Source: an uncultured Vogesella sp.
Lineage (GTDB): Bacteria > Pseudomonadota > Gammaproteobacteria > Burkholderiales > Chromobacteriaceae
Length of the DNA: 8,062 bases
Direction: 5' to 3'
Assembly: GCA_946479405.1 (NCBI GenBank)
Contig: CAMLGD010000152.1
Coordinates: forward strand, 1 to 8,062
The translations under genes and the position numbers were made by a program. The notes below the pieces were generated by a model, which made no database searches, was not told the origin of the DNA, and saw only the letters and a list, made by a program, of their open reading frames with translations. Position 1 is the stretch's first letter. Every line of letters begins with the position of its first letter. This document shows positions 5,115 through 8,062 of the stretch, piece by piece.

Positions 5115-7033
5115 TTACCGCGCATGAACAGGTTGTCTAGGTCGCGCATGCTGAGCCGGCTCCAGGTGGGGCGGCCGTGGTTGCACTGGCCGGAGCGCTC
5201 GGTGGCCTCCATATCGCGCAGCAGCGCGTTCATTTCCGGCAAGGTCAGCTGGCGGTTGGCACGCACCGCGCCGTGGCAGGCCATGGTGGCCAGCAGTTCG
5301 TTGCGGCGTTCGGTCAGCACCTCGCTGAGGCCGAATTCGCGCACGTCCTGTAGCACCGCGCGCGCCAGGTCCACCGGGCTGCTGTCCTGCAGCCATACCG
5401 GCACGCCGCGCACCGCGATCTGGGTGGGTGACAGCGGTGCCAGTTCGATGCCGAGGCGCTGCATGTCGGCGCCGTGCTCATGCACGGTGGCAACTTCAAA
5501 CTTGTCGGCGGCGAACGATACCGGCAGCAGCAGCGGCTGCATCGGGATGGCGTCGGCCTCCAGCGCGGTTTTCAGCCGTTCGTAGACGATGCGCTCGTGG
5601 GCGGCGTGCATGTCTACCACGATCAGCCCGTCCTCGCACTGGCTGAGGATGTACACGCCGTGCAGCTGTGCCAGCGCAAAACCCAGCGGCGGGATGCCGT
5701 CGCTGGCATCCGGCAGCCGCTGCGGTGCGCCGTTGGCCGGTGGCAGGCTGTAGCTGGCCGGGGTGGCGGGGCTGCGCTCTTCTTCGCGCAGGCCGGAGAA
5801 CATCTTGTCGTACACCCCTACTGCTTCGCGCGCCACGTTCAGCGGGATGCTTTGCTGCTCGTAGCGGAACGATTGCGGCAGCGGGCTGCGGCCAACGTTG
5901 CCACCGCCGCTGGCGCCTGTGCCGCCGGAAGGATTGCTGCGCGGCGGGAACAGCGCATCCTGCGCCGGTGCCGTGGCGGCAAGGTTGGCCGCAAGGGGGC
6001 TGCCCGCATCGCTGTCCCCCAGCTGTACCGCCGGGCTGGTGCCGGCAGTGGTGCTGGCCAGTGCGCGGTGCACGCTGTGGAACAGGAACTGGTGCACCGC
6101 CTGGCTTTCACGGAAGCGCACCTCGATCTTGGTGGGATGCACGTTGACATCGACGTTGGCCGGGTCCAGCGTGAAGAACAGCGCGTACGCCGGGTGGCGG
6201 TCGTGATGCAGCACATCGCGGTAGGCCTGACGCAGCGCGTGCTGCGCGGTCTTGTCGCGCACGAAGCGGCCATTGACGTAGAAATACTGCGCGTCGCGGC
6301 TGGCCTTGGAGTAGGTGGGACTGGCGATGAAACCGGTCAGTGTCAGCCCGGCGGCCACGGTTTCCAGCGGCAGCGCCGCCTCCACGAAATCCTTGCCCAG
6401 CAGCGCCGATACGCGATCAGCCAGGCTTTGCTGCGGCAGGCGCCACACCACCTTGCCGTTGTGGCGCAGGATGAACTCCACCTGCGGATGCGCCAGCGCG
6501 ATGCGCTCGAAAGTGGTGGCGCAGTGGGCGTACTCGGTGCTTTCGCTCTTGAGGAATTTACGCCGCGCCGGGGTGTTGAAGTACAGGTCCACCACTTCCA
6601 CGCTGGTGCCGGCCGGGTGTGCCGCCGGCTCCACCGGGTGCAGGGTGCCGTCGATGGCGATGATCTGGTGCGCGTGATCGGCATCCTGCGGGCGGCTGGT
6701 GAGGGTGAGCCGCGATACCGAGGCCACGCTGGCCAGGCCTTCGCCGCGAAAACCCAGCGTGGCTACGCTTTCCAGGTCGTCCAGGCTACCGATCTTGCTG
6801 GTGGCGTGGCGGTCGAGCGCCAGCGGCAGCTCGTCGGCGGCAATGCCGCTGCCGTTGTCGCTGACGCGGATCAGCTTGATGCCGCCCTGCGCCAGATCGA
6901 CGGTGATCTTGTCCGCGCCGGCATCCAGGCTGTTTTCCAGCATCTCCTTCAACGCCGAAGCCGGCCGTTCCACTACCTCGCCGGCGGCGATCTGGTTGAC
7001 CAGGTGGTCCGGCAGTTTGCGGATCGGCTTCAT
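5111..7033 (-). CDS. mutL: DNA mismatch repair protein MutL
   Basis: A 640-residue MutL. The GHKL ATPase head has E30 and N34 ([13 protein letters not shown]), DNGSGI (59-64), HATSK (76-80), [12 protein letters not shown] (92-103) and K302 in [12 protein letters not shown] low-complexity linker runs from about 325 to 450. The C-terminal dimerisation domain holds [12 protein letters not shown] (474-485), a form of the DQHA(X)2E(X)4E endonuclease motif, plus ACHGAVRA (585-592) and CNHGRP (617-622). This is the pattern of endonuclease-active MutL such as that of Neisseria gonorrhoeae, unlike E. coli MutL, which depends on MutH. The open frame extends upstream to 7192, but the [19 protein letters not shown] start at 7033 is the true N-terminus. 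It overlaps the dedA-family stop by ATGA and the next gene likewise. Two GTTGGCCGCA motifs lie in the linker. Confidence 0.97.
   Translation of the reverse strand: MKPIRKLPDHLVNQIAAGEVVERPASALKEMLENSLDAGADKITVDLAQGGIKLIRVSDNGSGIAADELPLALDRHATSKIGSLDDLESVATLGFRGEGLASVASVSRLTLTSRPQDADHAHQIIAIDGTLHPVEPAAHPAGTSVEVVDLYFNTPARRKFLKSESTEYAHCATTFERIALAHPQVEFILRHNGKVVWRLPQQSLADRVSALLGKDFVEAALPLETVAAGLTLTGFIASPTYSKASRDAQYFYVNGRFVRDKTAQHALRQAYRDVLHHDRHPAYALFFTLDPANVDVNVHPTKIEVRFRESQAVHQFLFHSVHRALASTTAGTSPAVQLGDSDAGSPLAANLAATAPAQDALFPPRSNPSGGTGASGGGNVGRSPLPQSFRYEQQSIPLNVAREAVGVYDKMFSGLREEERSPATPASYSLPPANGAPQRLPDASDGIPPLGFALAQLHGVYILSQCEDGLIVVDMHAAHERIVYERLKTALEADAIPMQPLLLPVSFAADKFEVATVHEHGADMQRLGIELAPLSPTQIAVRGVPVWLQDSSPVDLARAVLQDVREFGLSEVLTERRNELLATMACHGAVRANRQLTLPEMNALLRDMEATERSGQCNHGRPTWSRLSMRDLDNLFMRGK
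5887..5896 (-). repeat. GTTGGCCGCA motif copy in the mutL linker (coding sense)
   Basis: Exact 10-mer, reading GTT GGC CGC A in the mutL frame (V-G-R, about residues 380-382) within the disordered linker. Outer flanks do not match the longer consensus. Confidence 0.7.
5980..5994 (+). repeat. GTTGGCCGCA motif copy in the mutL linker (antisense)
   Basis: CAAGGTTGGCCGCAA, one base from the 15-base consensus. On the mutL coding strand it reads CTT GCG GCC AAC CTT (L-A-A-N-L, about residues 347-351). It is about 90 bases from the oppositely oriented copy at 5887-5896. Confidence 0.8.
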
Positions 7034-7683
7034 GCCTGCCCCGCCTTGCCGGCCAGCTTGCTGCGCAGCACGGCGATGACGGTGGGTGCCAGCGAGATGG
7101 CGATAATGGCCAGCATCAGCAGCGACAGGTTGTTGCGTACCAGTGGCAGGTTGCCGAAGGCATAGCCAAGGCTGCAGAAGCCGCCGACCCACAGCACGGT
7201 GCCGGCGATGCTGGAGGCCAGAAAGCGCGGGTAGTGCATGTGGCCCATGCCGGCGATGAACGGGGCGAAGGTGCGCACGATGGGGGCGAAGCGCGCCAGG
7301 ATGATGGTCTTGCCGCCATGCTTGGCGTAGAACGCTTCGGTGGTGGTCAGGTACTGGCGGCGGAACAGGCGCGAATCCGGGTTGGCGAACAGGCGCTTGC
7401 CGATGGTACGGCCGATCAGGTAGTTGCTGGAATCGCCGAGAATGGCCGCTGTTGCCAGCGTCGCCAGCACCAGCGGCAGCGACATGTCGCCGGTTGCCGC
7501 CAGCGCGCCGGCCATGAACAGCAGCGAATCGCCCGGCAGGAACGGGGTGACCACCAGCCCGGTTTCACAGAACACGATCAGGAACAGGATGGCGTAGATC
7601 AGCGTGCCATACTGGGCGATCAGCTCGGCCAGATGCACGTCGATGTGCAGGATGAAGTCGATCAGGAAGCTAATGATTTCCAT
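7030..7683 (-). CDS. DedA-family integral membrane protein
   Basis: A 217-residue polytopic inner-membrane protein of the DedA/VTT family, with typical motifs [22 protein letters not shown] (38-59), [11 protein letters not shown] (82-92) and [29 protein letters not shown] (118-146). E40, D52, R131 and R137 line up with E39, D51, R130 and R136, the residues reported as essential in E. coli YqjA, implying proton-coupled transport or lipid flipping; family members are linked to membrane homeostasis. It is first in the four-gene operon with mutL and overlaps mutL by ATGA. The start at 7681-7683 has no strong Shine-Dalgarno. There is a terminator hairpin upstream, so its own promoter should lie in 7684-7801. 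Confidence 0.94.
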   Translation of the reverse strand: MEIISFLIDFILHIDVHLAELIAQYGTLIYAILFLIVFCETGLVVTPFLPGDSLLFMAGALAATGDMSLPLVLATLATAAILGDSSNYLIGRTIGKRLFANPDSRLFRRQYLTTTEAFYAKHGGKTIILARFAPIVRTFAPFIAGMGHMHYPRFLASSIAGTVLWVGGFCSLGYAFGNLPLVRNNLSLLMLAIIAISLAPTVIAVLRSKLAGKAGQA

Positions 7684-7701
7684 GCGGAGTTACCGGAGTG
7701 G

Positions 7702-7739
7702 CTGACAGGGCAGGGCTGCGGGCAACCCGGCTGTGTCAG
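7702..7739. repeat. Inverted repeat upstream of the dedA-family gene
   Basis: CTGACA (7702-7707) pairs with TGTCAG (7734-7739); the space between contains a smaller GGG/CCC pairing. It ends 19 bases before the start codon of the dedA-family gene, on its 5' side. It may be a leader hairpin or an operator; no -10/-35 could be assigned. Confidence 0.3.
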
Positions 7740-7752
7740 GCACCCAAACAAA

Positions 7753-7781
7753 GTTGGCCGCAGGGTATGCGGCCAACCTTG
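7753..7781 (-). terminator. Inverted pair of GTTGGCCGCA motifs forming a terminator-like hairpin after secF
   Basis: On the minus strand, CAAGGTTGGCCGCAT, then a short loop, then TGCGGCCAAC with TTTGTTTG following. The two motif copies (7768-7777 and 7753-7762) form a 10-bp stem with a TACCC loop, extendable to about 13 bp with one G-U pair. It lies 20 bases beyond the secF stop and before the dedA-family gene. The T-rich tail is weak but present. Paired uptake sequences acting as terminators are known in Neisseria and Haemophilus. Confidence 0.65.
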
Positions 7782-7801
7782 AGGGCGACAGCGGTCGTGG
7801 T

Positions 7802-8062
7802 TTATACCACCGCTTCTTCCTTCGCTTTCACCACCTTGATCATGTGCTCGCGCTTGGTGCCCAGTGCCAGTGCCAGCGGGCTGGCCACCAGTACCGAGGA
7901 GTAGATGCCGAACACGATGCCGATGGTCAGCGCCATGGCGAAACCGTGTAGCGCCGGGCCGCCGAATACCAGCATCGACAGCACCATGGTCTCGGTGGAG
8001 CCGTGGGTGATGAAGGTACGGCTCATGGTGGCGGTAATGGCGTTGTCGATCACCTCGGCAGT
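7802..8062 (-). CDS. secF: Protein translocase subunit SecF, C-terminal part
   Basis: The frame is open to the right edge of the window and ends at TAA 7802-7804, giving 86 residues TAEVIDNAITATMSRTFITHGST...; the true start lies outside. EVIDNAITATMSRTFITHG and FGGPALHGFAMALTIGIVFGIYSSVLVASPLALAL are the conserved final transmembrane segments of SecF, which with SecD uses the proton gradient to aid release of secreted proteins after SecYEG translocation. The tail K-R-E-H-M-I-K-V-V-K-A-K-E-E-A-V-V is charged and cytoplasmic. Usual order is secD-secF, so secD would be further right. A terminator-like hairpin follows, separating it from the dedA-mutL operon. Confidence 0.93.
   Translation of the reverse strand, partial: TAEVIDNAITATMSRTFITHGSTETMVLSMLVFGGPALHGFAMALTIGIVFGIYSSVLVASPLALALGTKREHMIKVVKAKEEAVV

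Noticed and set aside
5474..7165. A 563-codon plus-strand frame opposite mutL
   Set aside because: It is antisense to a complete, motif-rich mutL, and its product has no recognisable domain; long antisense frames are common in GC-rich genes.
75..7781. The motif as Chi, KOPS or another strand-biased recombination or segregation site
   Set aside because: Copies fall on both strands (6:4) and form inverted pairs, unlike polar motifs; eight kilobases is however too little to measure skew well.
1..8062. CRISPR arrays, tRNA/rRNA genes, insertion sequences, prophage genes
   Set aside because: No regularly spaced repeats, no cloverleaf or rRNA-like segments and no transposase or phage protein were seen.

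Overview
The window looks like chromosomal DNA from a GC-rich betaproteobacterium. This is inferred from the gene types (GcvP, SecF, a DedA protein next to MutL, and a MutL that carries its own endonuclease motif) and is most compatible with the Neisseriales/Chromobacteriaceae side; the sequence alone does not fix the genus.

Layout from left to right. Positions 1-65 are the last codons of gcvP (+), followed by a strong terminator. A gene-free stretch (66-380) is full of small inverted repeats. A DMT/EamA transporter gene (-) and a LysR-type regulator gene (+) are divergent around 1300-1380, with a LysR-type dyad between them. A DinB-fold gene (-) converges on lysR. Roughly 2880-3920 is visibly lower in GC and foreign-looking: it holds an ankyrin-repeat gene (-), an attC-like structure right after its stop codon, and a 22-codon ORF beyond that. 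The rest is a compact minus-strand set reading right to left: secF (partial), a terminator, then dedA-family, mutL, a small membrane protein and a TrmB-like methyltransferase. Those last four overlap by ATGA or are 3 bases apart and look like one operon, ending at a REP-like palindrome.

The most interesting signal is not a gene. The 10-mer GTTGGCCGCA occurs exactly ten times on the two strands, where well under one is expected by chance. Several copies extend to CAAGGTTGGCCGCAT. It lies inside five places in four different genes, in different reading frames and both orientations, and twice as closely spaced inverted pairs after genes (gcvP and secF). Density, inverted-pair terminators, presence in a DNA-repair gene (two copies in the MutL linker) and lack of peptide conservation are all the behaviour of DNA uptake sequences in Neisseria and Pasteurellaceae, yet the motif lacks the CTG core of the Neisseriaceae DUS dialects and is not the Haemophilus USS. 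I propose it as an uptake-sequence-like element of a different dialect; only a genome-wide count and uptake assays can settle this.
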